From Chelonoidis abingdonii (Eukaryota; Chordata; Testudines; Testudinidae): 64,000 nucleotides of DNA. The position numbers and the translations under genes are program-made. The stretch is from contig NC_133778.1 in assembly GCF_003597395.2 (NCBI RefSeq), positions 19,220,983-19,284,982 of the forward strand, read 5' to 3'. The notes under the pieces are model-generated. The model saw nothing but the letters and a program-made list of their open reading frames with translations. It did no database searches and was not told where the DNA came from. Positions 1 to 13,000 of this stretch are shown one piece after another (the first letter of the stretch is position 1; each line of letters begins with the position of its first letter).

Positions 1-890
1 TTCACCTGTAACGGGTTAACAAAGAGAACCAAACACCTGACCAGAGGACCAATCAGGAAACCGGATTTTTTAAAGCTCAGGGGAGGGAATGTTTGGGTCT
101 TTGTCTTTGTCTGGCTCTCAGCTATGAGAGGGGATCTTTTCTTTCTTTCTATCTTCAAGCTTCTAACCTTCACTTTCAAAGTTGTAAGTACAAAGGTAGA
201 AAAAACAATAGGCTGTTACTGGTTTTTTTTGTATTTACATGTGTGTAGTTGCTGGAATGTTTAAATTGTATCTCTTTTTGAATAAGGCTGTTTATTCATA
301 TTTTTCTTTTAAGCAATAGCCCTGTGTATTGTCAACTTGATGCAGAGATCATGTTCATGTGTTTTTTCTTTCTTTTTTATATAAAGCTTTCTTTTTAAGA
401 CTTGTTTGAGTTTTTCTCTCTGGGTAGGCTAAGGAACGAAGGGGAGGGAAATTCTCTTTGTGTTAGATCTACGGAGGGTAAAGCTCTGCAGCACCAGGGA
501 ATTGGTGGGAGGGGGAAGAGAGAGAGAATCATTTCTGTTTCCTTGTATTTGGGGTTTGTCTCTTTGTGGAATAGAGGAGACATGCTTCTTGGTATTGTGA
601 TGTAAAGAGATTGCATCAGTAACTCTCAGGTTAGCCCAGAGAGGAAAGTCTGGGTGGGAGAGAGAGGGGGAAGGGAAGTGGGTTATTTCCCTTTGTGGTG
701 AGACTCAGGGCTTCTGAGTCTTGGGGTTCCCCAGGGAAGGGTTTGGGGAGACCAGAGGGAGCCAAAACCCTGGAATTTTTGGCTGGTGGCAGCGAGATCA
801 AATCTGAGCTGGTAATTAAGCTTAGAGGTGTTTATGCTAGTACCTCATATTTGAACTCTAAGGTTCAGATTGAGGAATTATATTATGACA
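1..890 (+). mobile_element. Solo LTR, family A copy 1 (5' end outside window)
   Basis: This copy matches the reverse complements of 19843-20694 and 28664-29662 across the whole element. Shared landmarks are GGGTTAACAAAG near the start, a CCAAT box in GACCAATCAGGAAACC, a TATATAAAG at about 379-387, and a 3' end in TTATGACA at 881-890. The full-length copies begin TGTCATAA and end TTATGACA, the TG...CA pattern of LTRs. About 33 bases of the 5' end lie left of the window. No internal retroviral sequence follows. It directly abuts the DIRS remnant. Confidence 0.8.
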
Positions 891-893
891 CAG

Positions 894-1843
894 GTGTGCT
901 CCCCAACCCCGATCCGAGGCATCCGTTACCAGGGAGAGGGAGGGTTGAGGGGCAGCGAAGGGGACACCCATGCACACTTTCTGCGGGTCGAGCCATCACC
1001 GCAGTGAGCTTAGCACCAAGCAGGGAATGGACACCACTGAATCCAAGGAGTCCCTGGCCGGGCGATATACTGTCACTAACCAGGACTGTAGCAGGCGAAG
1101 CCAGCTGGAGTCTGGCATGGTTTACCACATAGGTGCACGCCGCCATGTGACCCAACAGCCAGAGGCAAACTCGCACCGTGGTAATCGGGGCACGGTGCAG
1201 TCCGAGGATGAGCTCAGAAATCGCATGGAACCTGGATTCCGGTAGGTATGCTTTTGCGTGGGTGGAGTCCAGAACTGCTCCCATGAACTCTATTCATTGC
1301 GTCCAAGACAGGGTGCACTTGGCTTCGTTCAAGAGGAGGCCGAGACTGAGAAAGGTCCGCCTGATGAATGACACCTCGGTCTCCACCTGCTCCTTGGAGC
1401 GGCCCTTTATGAGCCAGTCATCCAGGTAGGGGAATACCTGGATGCCCCCCCTGTGCAGAAAGGCCGCCACGACTGCCACGCACTTCGTGAAGATCCCTGG
1501 AGCAGCTGACAGGCCGAACAGAAGCACCATGAACTGCAGATGGGCATTGGCCACGACAAACCTGAGGTACCGATGGTGTCGGGGAATTGTGGCAATGTGG
1601 AAATAAGCGTCCTTTAAGTCAAGGGCGGCATACCAATCTCCTGGATCCAGGGAGGGAATAATCGAGGACAGAGAGACCATGCGGAACTTGAGCTTTCGTA
1701 CAAACCTGTTCAGCTGCTGCAAGTCTAGCATGGGTCTCAGGATCCCTTTCGCCTTCGGTATGAGGAAATACTGGGAATAGAAGCCTTTGCCCGAGCTCCC
1801 GAGGGACTTCCTCCACTGCCCCTACCTCCAAGAGGAACTTCAC
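894..1843 (-). pseudogene. DIRS reverse transcriptase / RNase H remnant
   Basis: The block at 1294-1731 holds reverse-transcriptase motifs: LDLKDAYFH, then GLSAAPGIFTK, then the catalytic YLDDWLIK (minus-strand codons at 1405-1428). The YLDDWL form is typical of DIRS and Ngaro enzymes. The RT N-terminus is in another frame at 1619-1843. The following block at 883-1284 (ending at the LTR) carries AKAYLPESR and WLLGHMAA, matching the connection to RNase H, before similarity is lost. It is at least two frameshifts away from being readable and has no downstream recombinase. Confidence 0.8.
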
Positions 1844-2068
1844 TTCTTGACTTAGAAGTTACTCGTGAGATGGGTCCCTGAAGAGGGACAGGGAGGGGGG
1901 CTGGTGGGGCGGGATGGAGGAGAACTGGATAGAATATCCCCTCTCTACCGCGCGGAGCACCCAGCTGTCCAATATGATTCGAGACCAGGCACAGTAGAAG
2001 GGGGACAGACGCAACCCAAAGGTAGGGGTAGAAGGATCCAGAGTCTCGATAGGTAGGTCACCCTCCAA

Positions 2069-4425
2069 TCAAATAGGGAGTCTAGGCCCCAGTGGTGGTC
2101 TTGACTGACCGGACGCCTGGCTGGAGGCGTGGCGTTGGTGACGCCTCCTGCCATTTCTGCCCCGCCTGCGCCCCAGCTCCTGGTGAGTCTGAGGCTGGTA
2201 GGGGCGTGGGGCCTTCTGCGGCCTAAACTGCCTGCGCTGGGTCACAGGGGTATGCAAACCCAGCGAGCAGAGCATGAACCGTGAGTCCTTTACGCTATGC
2301 AAACGCTTATCTGTCTTTTCTGAAAACAACATCTGCCCCTTGAAGGGGAGGTCTTGAACGGTCTGCTGGACCTCACAGGGCAGGCCCAAGACCTGGAGCC
2401 AGGCTCCCCGCCGCATGACCAGGCCTGTGGTCAGGGTGCTTGAGGCTGAGTCCGCCACATCTAGGGCAGCCTGGAGAGAGGCGCAGGAGATGAGCTTCCC
2501 CTCCTCCACCAGGGCCAAAAACTCTGACCTTGAGTCCTGGGGAAGGAGCTCCATAAACTTCGACATGGCTGAACACGTTATGACCATATCAGCTTACAAT
2601 TGCCTGTTGGTTGGCAATGCGGAGTTGTAGGCCTGCCGTGGAATACACTTTTCTGCTAAAGAGGTCGAGTCTTTCAGCGTCCCTGCTCTTTGGTGTTGAC
2701 CCCTGAAACCCTTGATGCTCCCATTGGGTGGCTGCATCCACCACCAGGGAGTCCGGGGGAGGGGTGGGGTGGGTGTACAAGTGTTCGTGCCCTTTAGAGG
2801 GGAGAAATAGCACTGCTCCTTTCTCTTGGCAGTATGGGCCAGTGAGACTGGCTTTTGCCATAAGGTGCGGGACGTATTCACTACGGTCTTTATCAGCGGG
2901 AAAGCCACCCTGGATGGCCCTGAGGAAGCCAGGATGTCTACTACAGCGTCCGTGTCCACCTCGATTTCTTCAGCTTGGATTGCGAGACTCTGAGCTGTTC
3001 ACCGGAGCAGTTGTTGGAGGATTCGAGTGTCCTCCAGGGCCGGTGCCGCAGCCGTGCCCGAGACCGCTTCGTTCGGGGAGGAAGATGAGGAAATTACATG
3101 GATCAGCCCTTCCTCTGGTGCGTGCAGTCCTTCGGGGGTCCTGTGGCACATGGTACTGTGGTTGCGGGGCTGATTCCGATTCTAAATGCAGGACTGCGAC
3201 TGGTACCAGGGTCGCCAGTGAGCAACTTGGGGTATTGGGTAGTACCTGCTGAACCCGAACTGTAGCCGCAGCTGGTGCAGCTGCCCGGCTAGGGGGTGCT
3301 GAACTTGGATATGGCACACCCCTGCCCGGCAACAGTGCAGGTGGAGGAGGCAGCTGCGCCGGGGCCACCGACGCTGAGGAGACCGAGGCCGACCTTGATC
3401 GAGGACCAAATGCCTGGCCTACCGACTGGTGGTAGGCCCAAGGAGTCCAAAACGGCCACTGCAAGGGCAGATGCCATTGCTGCTGCCACTGTGGGTGACG
3501 CTGGTGGCTTGCCCCCAAAACTGATCTCCTGCTCCAGAATCGGCTGGAGTGGTAGGAGTCTGCCTCTGAAGTCTCTGAGTACAAGGACCTGTGGGGGGCA
3601 GCACCCGGTGCCGTTGGAGAGCAGCGCTGAGGTGGCGGGAAGCCTCTTATTTGGTCTGGTGCCGCCTTAGCGGCGTGGTGCGGGGAAGGGAGGCGACAGC
3701 ATGGCCAGCTTGCCCCTCAATTGTACTGGTGGACAGGCCGTGGTAGGCAACTCCCTACGGTGCAGAAAGGCCGGCACTGGGAGTCCCATCAAGTCTGAGG
3801 CCACCTCGAACGCCTCCGGTGTCGAAGGGAGGTGCAAGTCTTTGCTGAGGTCCAGGGATCTAGGCCGGTCCGGACTCGACCGCCCTCTCTGAAGTGCGGG
3901 AGTCGACAGAGCGACCGAGGGCTGTAGCCCAGCCTGTCCGCTTGCACCCGCGGACGGCGTCAGCCTTGGGTCCTGGTGGGGTGACCGTTCCCTCACCGGC
4001 TTTCTCTTCTTAGCAGGCACCGGCGACGGTGAGCGGTGCCACACTGAGGCCAACTTCCTATGACCCGACTCCGTCTGGTGCCAGGTTTTAGATGACTTGG
4101 GCTGGGCCCTAAGTCCTGATGCCGGTGCTGGGGTGCTCCACACCAAAGAAGACGTGCTGGGCGCCGCCTTGGCCGGTTCTGGGTCCAACGGTGGCCCCAG
4201 GGCAGCCTCCATCAGGAGGACTCTGTCTTTGAGAGTTCTCAGGCGGAAGCCTCTGCAGATAGAGCACCGGTCCTTTTGGTGGCTCTCTCCGAGGCACCTC
4301 AAACAAGCAGAGTGCGGGTCACTCTTGGGCATGAATTTCCCGCAGTCCTTGCAGAGTTTAAACCCAGGGGACCCGGGCATGCCGCAGAGGGCGACAAAAA
4401 CTGGGGGGGACCTCCCAACTACCAA
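2069..4425 (-). pseudogene. DIRS gag-like ORF, frameshifted
   Basis: Three main open blocks in different frames (3667-4425, 2970-3584, 2069-2587, with smaller ones between) make up one gag-like protein. The N-terminal block has a cysteine/histidine cluster at about residues 24-58 (C-x2-C, then C-x2-C, H, C-x2-C), resembling a zinc-knuckle. A long proline/serine-rich stretch follows. The last block contains MRRGAWLQVLGLP and DLPFKGQMLFSEKTD, which I recognise from DIRS gag proteins of reptiles and amphibians. It ends in an arginine-rich, basic tail. The protein would coat element RNA; this copy is broken by frame changes at about 3600, 2965 and 2590. Confidence 0.75.
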
Positions 4426-4741
4426 GAACTACATACAATGACCTAAGTAAACTAACTATAATGTAACTATATACATGGACTATACACAAGAATAGGACAC
4501 TGCTAACTTGCTATGCGCAAGAGAAGTTCCAGCTAGCCATCACCAGCGGTAAGAAGGAACTGAGGGGATGGAGGGTAAGTGGGCCCCTTTATAGGGTGTT
4601 GTAGTGGCGACACTCCAGGGGGTGCCATGGCTGACCCTACGGATGCTGCTAGGGGAAAATCTTCCGGCTGGTGTACACGCGGCACGCTCACACCTACTTT
4701 GAATGGACATGAACAACCACTCGAAGAAGAAACAGTTCTTT

Positions 4742-7700
4742 TCAGATCACCGTTTCAGAGTCACGACAAGACAAGGAAGCACTTGAAACCAACATTTTGG
4801 TCAAACCCATTGCTGACCTCAAATTTGGTAATTTCACATGAGGAAATTTATACAGTAAAGAAAGTTTCAGCTATGTGGGCTTATCTAATCCTATCAAAAT
4901 TACCCTCATTGTGATTTCTAGTGTCTCCTTTTTGTTACCATTTTAAACATGAATTTAGTGTTTGTGAATGGTAACAGACTGACTTTACGCAGTCAAGAGG
5001 GAAAGAAGTGTTCTTTATACATAGTCTTATATGCAGCAAGAGTACATGTACTCATTCTCATAGCAACAAAAATAACTTCTTAGTGCTTCACCCTCCTGTT
5101 TATACTGCAGTCAACAAAACTAAGAGCAAATGGGATTCTATTTCATCTTGTGCATCAGAACCATTTTTATTACTTTCCAGTCAATTACACTTATGCAAAC
5201 TCTTTCAAGAAATAGGATTGCCCCAGTGTCCCAACAGAGACATTAGCTAAAGACAGCGGACTGCCAATATGTAATAACCTTTATTACTGATAATTTGGTG
5301 AGATGAAATAACTCAGTTTGACTCAGAACCCAAGCTGGGCTTGAAGGAATGGCAATTAGAATATCTTTTTACTGGTAAATTGAACCTATGTGATAAAGAA
5401 AATCATCACTGGCAACAATAGGCATGGAACCCAAAAATGCCGTTTATACAATGACTTTTCAGAGCAGATACACAATTTTCAATCAATTTTAGCCAGACTT
5501 TCTTCAGTGCTATAATTCTACTCCAATGTTCATGGGAGGGAAAATACTGAACCTAAAAACAGCAAATCATTTGTCTGTCCATGCCAGAAGAAAGACAGGA
5601 AGTAATGGATGTGGTTTAATTAGGATTCTGTTTTATTCACTTAAAATATTGGAGAGTACCCAGCAACAAACTGTACAGTGGAAGAAGGAGTGGGGTCGGC
5701 TCCCTGCTGTTCCAGATATAGGAGGCCCCAAACTCCCCTACTCAGCACCTTGAAGGGATGCTTTCCTTCAAACCCTTTTCCCATCCATTTGATCCAACAA
5801 CCGCATCCCTTCTATACCAACTACTAATCACTGCTTTTAATTGTCACATGGTAAATATCTGGGCAGAATTTAGGAACAGTCACTATTAATCTTTTGATAA
5901 GCAATTAAAGATGACTCTGAGAAAATCAGAGTAGCTTCAGAAAACAGCATTTGCTAAAGAACACATATAAGGCAGTTTAAGTATATGTTCCAACCTATTC
6001 TTCCATCCGTAACTCTTTAGGCAAGTCTGAAATGCCAATATTCAATATGTAATTTGGCAAAATATTGTATCAGTCAGTACCGGAAAGCGGTTACACTAAT
6101 AATGAGTACATTAGATAATTTCTGAGCGGTCACCAATTTTCTGCCACCTGCTACATTAAAAATATCTTCAAAATTCTGTAAGAGGAATCTCTCAGATTAT
6201 TAAATTGGCCTTCTAAATGATTTACTATTTATTGACAAATTTCAGAAGTGAAATTGCAAAAGGAGTCCTCAATGCTTCCAAACTGCATTTCTGAAAAAAC
6301 ATAAGATTGCATACAATTCTAACTCGGACTTGCAACTATTCTCAGAGTATGTGTCTAGTAGACTTTTAAAAACTTGACTGGAGACAAAAATCACTAAGTT
6401 CAACAACACTGACAAATGTTTTTGGAAAGAAATGGATCTTAAATATTTTTAAAATACTTATTCACCAGGAGTTAAACATTCAGAGCACTAGGTAGAAATC
6501 ACGTCGCGTCAACACTCACCGGGGGCCTTCATGCTGCTTTGTTTTAAACAAACAGTTGGATCCATGGTCCGCACAGATTCTAACTCCAAAATCTTGTCCC
6601 TTTAAAACTGGCTTGTTGCTTTAACATAGGAGTCCCTGTTTACATTTGGCAAGTTCACAAACTTGACAAACTGATTTTTTAGAAGCTAGTTGCCTAGACT
6701 CAAGATTTATATTTTAACTAATATCAGTAACAGCAGTTGTGATCGCATTGTTAAGATGCTGAAATTCATCCCATTCCATAAATTGGTAATACATAGTTTC
6801 AGTTCTGGAAAGTTATACAATTGTGCTGGCACTTTTGGAGCTGGCTGTTTGGTCCCATAGCTTGTGATAAGAGACAACTAACTGACAGTGGTTCCAAACT
6901 TTTCCTGACAGAACAACACATGGGGTGGGGGGTTCCAATGGAGGCTACATTGGGCTGGCTCACACATACTCTTGCACCTTTGCTAGGTACGATGGGAGCT
7001 GTGGATAGACGCTCAAGACTTTGCGTTGCTCTGGGGGCCCTGCAGCTCTGTACACATCACAAGCCACCCATTGGGTATGGTGTTGGAGGGAGAAGGATAT
7101 AAAAGGACGACGATAAGGGAAGTGATCAAGAACGAAGTAGTATTTTCACTCTACCCCAGCCACCTGGATTAATCTTCGGCTCACCCAATAGAAAACAATG
7201 AAAGGAACATTTACCTTGTGTGAGGTCCTCGGTTAGTGCTGTGCCCATCCCAACTACTGCTACTTCTTGAGCTCTTTATGACAACACAACAGGAGTATCT
7301 TCAATTATGACATTACAATTGACAGATGGCAATTTAAAAACTGGCCTTGTATACAAAGAATTATTTATTACAAAACCTTACAAAATCACCCCTTCAGCCA
7401 CTTTGGCAAGTTTTCAGGCTCCAATATTAGTCCTGAGAATTCTGAAGCCATCAATGTTCTGTTTGTGAACTTGAACAACTAAAATAAATGTGGTATTTAG
7501 ATATGTTTAAAATTATAAATTGATGTTTATATAATAAATGTTTTTAGGGTTTTAAGCTTTCTGCCTGCTAGTAAACACTATACAAGTAAAAACCATGACC
7601 TAATTATGAGAAAGGGAAGCTTTCCTGATTAGGGACATATAACCTGAAATACTCAAATTATTTTGTCAACTTTAATCTCAGTGCTCAGATTAAGTTTGCA

Positions 7701-9160
7701 GGGTTGGCATTTAGAAAAAAATAAATTAACTGATCAAATTTGGCATTTAAAATCAATTGAACAAAATGAGCATGGATCTCCAGAATACCACATTTTAAAA
7801 TTAAGTGTCTTTTCAGAAGAGAACTGCACTCTAACAAACAAGCAATTTTGAAAAGTGTTCCTACTTAAAATGCTAGGTGGTCTTATTCTTCAAAATATTT
7901 ATTTGGAGAGCACTTGTCTAATAAATTCTGGCTGACAGGACAGCTGAGTTTCAGTTCTTCCTTGTTTAGAATTAAAGGCAGATTAGCTCATCCTTATCTC
8001 AGATTTTGTAATACAGACTGTTTTCCGGGCCTAAGGATCAGTCTGAAGTGATCAACATACCACTCTGAAGCATAATCATGTGTGAATTGAAGAAAGAGGG
8101 TGGACCTGTGCCCATTTTGAAGCAGAGTGGATGAAGTAGAGCAGCCTGAATTAAAATCCTTTGGCTTTCTTGTACACATGAAGTATGCCAACTAGCACTA
8201 GAAACAGTACAACTGGCATCTTTACACTGGACATGACAAGCAATAAATACTGTAGAAGTCTTCTGCAATTGAGAATTTATATATATTTTATTTTTTAAGT
8301 CTTCCAAGAAGTTCATCCTGCAATAGGAGCTATAATCAAAGCTTCTGGACAAGAATTATCTGTATTCATACAGATACGGTTTATGAAATGAAACCAAATT
8401 TGATTTTTAAAAACATATGGAATTTGAACTATATTTGAAAGACAATATTGTACCATTCATACAATGGGATTAATTGGTCTTCGAACACTGAAATTCAAGC
8501 TTGCATATATTAAGTGTGCCTTTCCAAAGAACTTCACATAAATGAATTTAAAATGCTCCTGCACTGCAAATGATTAAACAAATGGCAGACAAATGAAAAA
8601 TGATTGTGTCATTAATAGTTGGGGTGGAGGGGGCTGTTCTTTTTATTTTAAGAGATCGAACAACTGATATCCTTGCAGACTGACAGCAGCCCAGCACAGC
8701 TGCCAATGTCCTCAGTTAAACTTTCACTCTTATGGTATCACTGTTTCTCATGAAAGCACTGAAAATGTCCTTCACATGAAATGCTACAGTCTCAACAAAA
8801 GGAGCACATATTTAAAAAGACGCCAAAAACTCTGATAAAATATTTTTAGCTACATTTTGTTATACAAATGCAGCACTGAAAATGTTGGCAGATATATTTC
8901 TGTTAGCCTTTAGCCTTCTGTTAGGCACTGGTAATTTTGCACTTCTTTGTAATAACGAAGTATTTTGCACTTGTACTAGCGGCGACAAAATAAACTCACA
9001 TTTCAATTAATATAAATGTCATGTATTCTCAGAAAGAAACAGACAATTGGAAATGTGATGGCATTCCTAAAAAAAGCTGCTTTATATAAACTACAGGACA
9101 AAAATATAACAAGCTTTTCACATATGCAGCATACAAAACTGATCAGCCTGGACAAAATAA
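4742..9160. other. ABI2 intron with no recognised element
   Basis: AT-rich unique-looking sequence. ORFs here are short and lack coherent composition or recognisable motifs. A GC-richer patch at about 6820-7260 includes a TATAAAA at 7098-7104 but nothing else promoter-like. I see no repeat boundary or conserved coding segment in this stretch. Confidence 0.5.
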
Positions 9161-9350
9161 TACTTTCCACTTCTACAATGCCTGCTGTATAAGGATCTCA
9201 AAGCTCTTCACAAATATTAATTAATATATTTATTTTTTACAGATTTGGAAACTATCACAAATTAATTGACCACAGGAAGCCTGTCATAGAAGAAACAGAA
9301 CTCAAGACTTTCCAGCTTTTAGTCTCTCTCTTAACCACAAAGCTTGCAAG
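9161..9350 (+). repeat. Old MIR/CORE-SINE-like remnant
   Basis: Contains ggatctcaaagctcttcaca, then TTTTTTACAGATTTGGAAACT, a decayed form of the MIR-type cattttacagatggggaaac motif, and finally a 'cttaaccacaaagc' tail matching the usual end (gctcttaaccac). The order and spacing fit the 3' half of a MIR-like SINE. Confidence 0.6.
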
Positions 9351-10607
9351 ATTTGTCATCTACTACACTGAAGACTAAACCTGCTACCCTGGGATGAAAA
9401 ATACCTGGCTGCCATACCTCTTTCAATTTAAAACACTGTTCTCGGCACACTATATAACGACAACATATCTAACTGCATTCTGTTAAGTACATTTAAGAAA
9501 GTGGAACCTACTATGTCTCACCTTTGTTACTTTCTTTCCCTTCCTGGTTTCACTCCTCTCTTTTCTTTCCTATAATAGACTATGTCTTCAGTGTCAGCTT
9601 CCATTTTAACTTCTCTCCATTCATCCCTGTGTCTCTCCTATCTATCTCCCGATCTCTACTTTGTTTCCTTTCTTCTCCCACTCTTCCCCCGTCAATCTTT
9701 CTAAATACCACACCTAGCCTATTTTAACTTGCATCAATCACTTCCTTCATCCAGGACAGGAAATTTTACAAAACTTCTAATAGCCCAAGAACTATACCTA
9801 TTAGTCAAAAACTGATACAAAATATAGTGCCCACCATTGCCCAGCAGAAATGCGTAGGTGAGAAGCTAACCACCTCCTCCCCCAGCTACTGGAAAAGCCA
9901 GGATGCTGGAATTCCTGCCAGGGTGCTGTCCCAAAATCCTGCTCAAAGGGTTTCATATCCTTTTCTATCAATCACAAGCCAGTAGGTCTCTGATAAATCT
10001 GTAGCATGGACTGAACCCATTCTGGTGGCTGAAAGGAAGAAGCAGCATTTTTGTCAGTTACACTGTAGCTCACTGGTTCTGAATAGCAGCAGGTTTTACT
10101 CAGCTGCCAACAAAGCTACAAGCAGTGGCAAGCTACTTGCAGATTTAAGACTTTGTTGGACAGAGAGGGAAAGTGATGCACATTTGTGAGATAAACTTCA
10201 TAAGCACAAGGGCTAAACACAAGATTTTTTAAAACAGAAGCCGAAAGCCTGTAGAAGTTTATGATACTCAACCTGGGAAAGCTCAAGATCTAGTGGCTTT
10301 CTCAAGTCCTGCTTAACCACAAGGCCTATGTCACTTATGAGTCCAACTTTACTTTCACATGTTTTGAAACCAGACAAAATCATTTATTTCATGTTATTTT
10401 CATTATATGCAAATATTAAAATTAAATACATAACTGATGACTTGACCAAGCAACATCTTACCTTGGCAACACTACTGGAAAAGCAGGCAGGTCTTAAGAT
10501 TTTTCTTCCGCACAGAAAGTTGTATGATCTTTCTATCACCTTGCAACATTAAGTGTTGACTTGAATTGCTTTTGTAAATAACACTAAAATACCAAGCACA
10601 TATAGAC
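9351..10607. other. Intron; pyrimidine-rich patch at 9528-9720
   Basis: No gene is seen. The patch at about 9528-9720 is strongly C/T-rich on the plus strand and produces an S/F/P-rich open frame by composition alone. The rest is ordinary AT-rich intron. Confidence 0.5.
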
Positions 10608-10610
10608 TTG

Positions 10611-12579
10611 GGGTATGTCTACACTACGGCATTATTCTGATTTTATATAAACTGGTTTTGTAAAACAGATTGTATAAAGTCGAGTGCATGCGGCCACACT
10701 AAGCACATTAATTCGGTGGTGTGCGTCCAGTATCGGGCTAGCCTCATTTCTGGAGCCTGCACGTGTGGGTAGCTAATCCCGTAGCATATCGATAGTTCCC
10801 ACAGTTCTCCTGCCATTGGAATTCTGGTTACGATCCCAATGCGCTGATGGTGCAAGAACAGTGTCGCGGGTGTTCTGCGGTAAATTCGTCACTCTTCCTG
10901 TCCTCCGTGAAGCCCGCAGACCGATCACTTCTGCCTTTTTCCCTGGATTGGCCTGGCAGTGCCTTAGCACGGACAACCATGGAGCCGGTTTGCCTTTTGT
11001 CAGTGTCACCATTGTGTACTGGAGTGCGGCCAGAGGGCACGTACTGCGAGCACTACACAGCAGATTCCTTTGCTTTGCAGATTAGCAAGCAGTTATCGTT
11101 GTCATGTACCGTTCTTCTGGTTCTGTCATAGGTACCCCTGTGATGTCAGCCGGGGGCACAAAGACAAATAGGAATGATCCCCGAGTCAAATCCTCCTATT
11201 CAGTATCTAAATGTCAGTCACTGCCTAGATATGTGCAAGTGTCTACAGAGACAGGTGTACAAGCCAGAGAGCCAGCCGCTCTGTCAGATCCCGCAGAAAT
11301 GCATGAGCTACATGCCATGTCTAGGGTCCCCTGCAAACCCCCCCGCTTGATTCCTGCTCCCCCAACCCTCCTGGTACCGTGGCAGGTCCCGTTGTTGATG
11401 AAGTCATAAGAATGCAGGATAAGAAACACTGACTTGTCGTGAGATAAATGAGGGAGCACCTCCCGCTGCTTGATAGTCCAGAGGACATCGTGGGGGAGTG
11501 AGGAGCCCAGCTCCTGCTGCTATGATGTCAGGCCGTACGATCTTTTCTTTTCACTGAAAGGGCTCAGCCCCAGCTGCTATATGAAGACAGTTTACAGCCG
11601 TTCTGTACCATCTACTGCTAATGAACCAGAATCATTTCCTATTTTTTTACCAGGCGCCCCCAGCCGAGGCTCACTGAGGCCCAGCCAGGAGCATCAACGG
11701 GATTGTGTGGACGCACGGATAGCATTCATAATTGTACCATCGTGCCCCGGGGGGGAGGTGAGGATACTGCTGTTCACTGCTGCAGCATGCTTCTCCGCAG
11801 CTGCAGTAGACATGGGTGACTTGAAGAAAGTCGAAGAACGAATTTTTTTCCCTTTTCTTTACGGGGGGGACGGGCGGTAATTACGGCTAGCTCCTGAACC
11901 ACCCGGACATTGTCGTTTTCACCCTAAGGCATTGGAGCTCAGCAGAATGCAATACTTTTCGGAGACTACTGGGCTTGTGGATGCTGGGTCCTCAGTACCT
12001 CCTCCTCCCTCAGGCGCGTCCATTTGATTCTTTGGCTTTCCGTTACGCTTGTACGCAGCACTGTCGTGTGGACTTGTCCATCATAGCCTGAGATTTTTTT
12101 ACATGTTTTTGCTTTTTCTTGCTGTAAACGGGCTTGACTAGATCGATTGTCTCCCCACTACAGCTCGAGTCCCGTATTCCAACGGTCCATGCTGGAGCTC
12201 TTTTTGATTTTGGACTGCATCGCCACCCGCGCCTGATCAGGCTCCGACAGTGGGAGCACAGGAAATGATTCAACAGTTGCGAGCTTTTCCTGTCTACTGG
12301 CCACTTGACATCGAGTTCAGATTGCTGTCCAGAGCAGTCACAATGGTGCACTGTGGGATACCGCCTGGAGGCCAATACCGTCGATTTGTGGCCACAGTAA
12401 CCCTAATCCGATATGGTAATATCGATTTCAGCGCTACTCCTCTCGTCGGGGAGGAGTACAGAAACCGATTTAAAGATCCCTTCATATCGATATAAAGGGC
12501 CTCGTTGTGCGGATGGGTGCAGCGTTAAATTGGTTTAACGCTGCTAAAATCGATTTAAACGCGTAGTGTAGACCAGGCC
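10611..12579 (-). mobile_element. PIF/Harbinger element, about 2 kb, transposase-less
   Basis: The ends form terminal inverted repeats sharing GTCTACACTACG: GGGTATGTCTACACTACG at the left and the complement of GTAGTGTAGACCAGGCC at the right. The element is flanked by TTG on both sides (10608-10610 and 12580-12582), consistent with a 3-bp target-site duplication. The interior is CpG-rich compared with the intron, which suggests a fairly young insertion. A decayed Myb/SANT-like ORF lies near the right end, but no DDE transposase is recognisable, so it is probably non-autonomous. Confidence 0.8.
12043..12250 (-). pseudogene. Harbinger Myb/SANT-like DNA-binding protein remnant
   Basis: The minus-strand frame contains SKRAPAWT, the usual start of the Harbinger-associated Myb/SANT domain, followed by a frame-disturbed segment and then KKSQAMMDKSTRQCCVQA, which lines up with the domain's last helix (pattern I-S-x-x-M-x-x-R-G-x-x-R-D-x-x-Q-C-R-V-K). 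In active elements this protein helps the transposase bind the termini. Here the middle helix is scrambled and no start-to-stop ORF survives. The assignment is by remembered family pattern. Confidence 0.6.
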
Positions 12580-12582
12580 TTG

Positions 12583-13000
12583 CAGGGGGAAAAAAGGAAA
12601 ACCTGAAAGAGTTGATACTATCAGGAATCTAAGCTGTGCCCATTTCACAGGAAAATACTCTACTCTGAGTGCTTTTCAGCATCAACTCCTGTACTTCATT
12701 TGGTAAATAAGTAAATAGATTTTTTTCAAATACCTGGTTTAATATTTTACTTTACAGCTTAATTATATAATTATTTGAATTTACCATGTCCCACAATCAA
12801 TGTCAAGAGAAAACTAAATTAAAACACAGTAAGTTCAAAATGGACAACAGGAAATGCTACTTTACTCATTAACAGGTAGAAACTACTGTTACTAACAGCA
12901 AGATTCAAAACAGAACAGAAAAAATAACATCTGTATTTACACTAGCTACATATAAATTATAGAGACTATCAAATCTCATACTTCAGGGTATCTGTAAATT
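12583..13000. other. Intron with no recognised element
   Basis: AT-rich, repeat-free as far as I can see, between the Harbinger element and the next TIR element. Confidence 0.5.

Larger units (their letters stand above)
891..4741 (-). mobile_element. DIRS-type tyrosine-recombinase retrotransposon, 3'-truncated
   Basis: The minus strand carries, in order, a terminal region containing TTCTTCGAGTGG (complement near 4715-4735), a GC-rich leader, a gag-like region, and a reverse transcriptase leading into an RNase H-like region. DIRS elements normally continue with RNase H, a methyltransferase-like domain, a tyrosine recombinase and a second inverted terminal repeat. All of these are missing beyond position 891, where the element meets the LTR. 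Reading frames are broken by several frameshifts, so this copy is not expected to be active. Its higher GC content contrasts with the surrounding intron. Confidence 0.85.

Noticed and set aside
2728..4441. Several plus-strand ORFs of 80-174 codons
   Set aside because: They lie opposite the DIRS gag/RT frames in GC-rich sequence, and the minus strand holds the recognisable motifs.
7090..7110. Possible core promoter (TATAAAA)
   Set aside because: Single short match in AT-rich intron, with no initiator, CpG island or downstream ORF.
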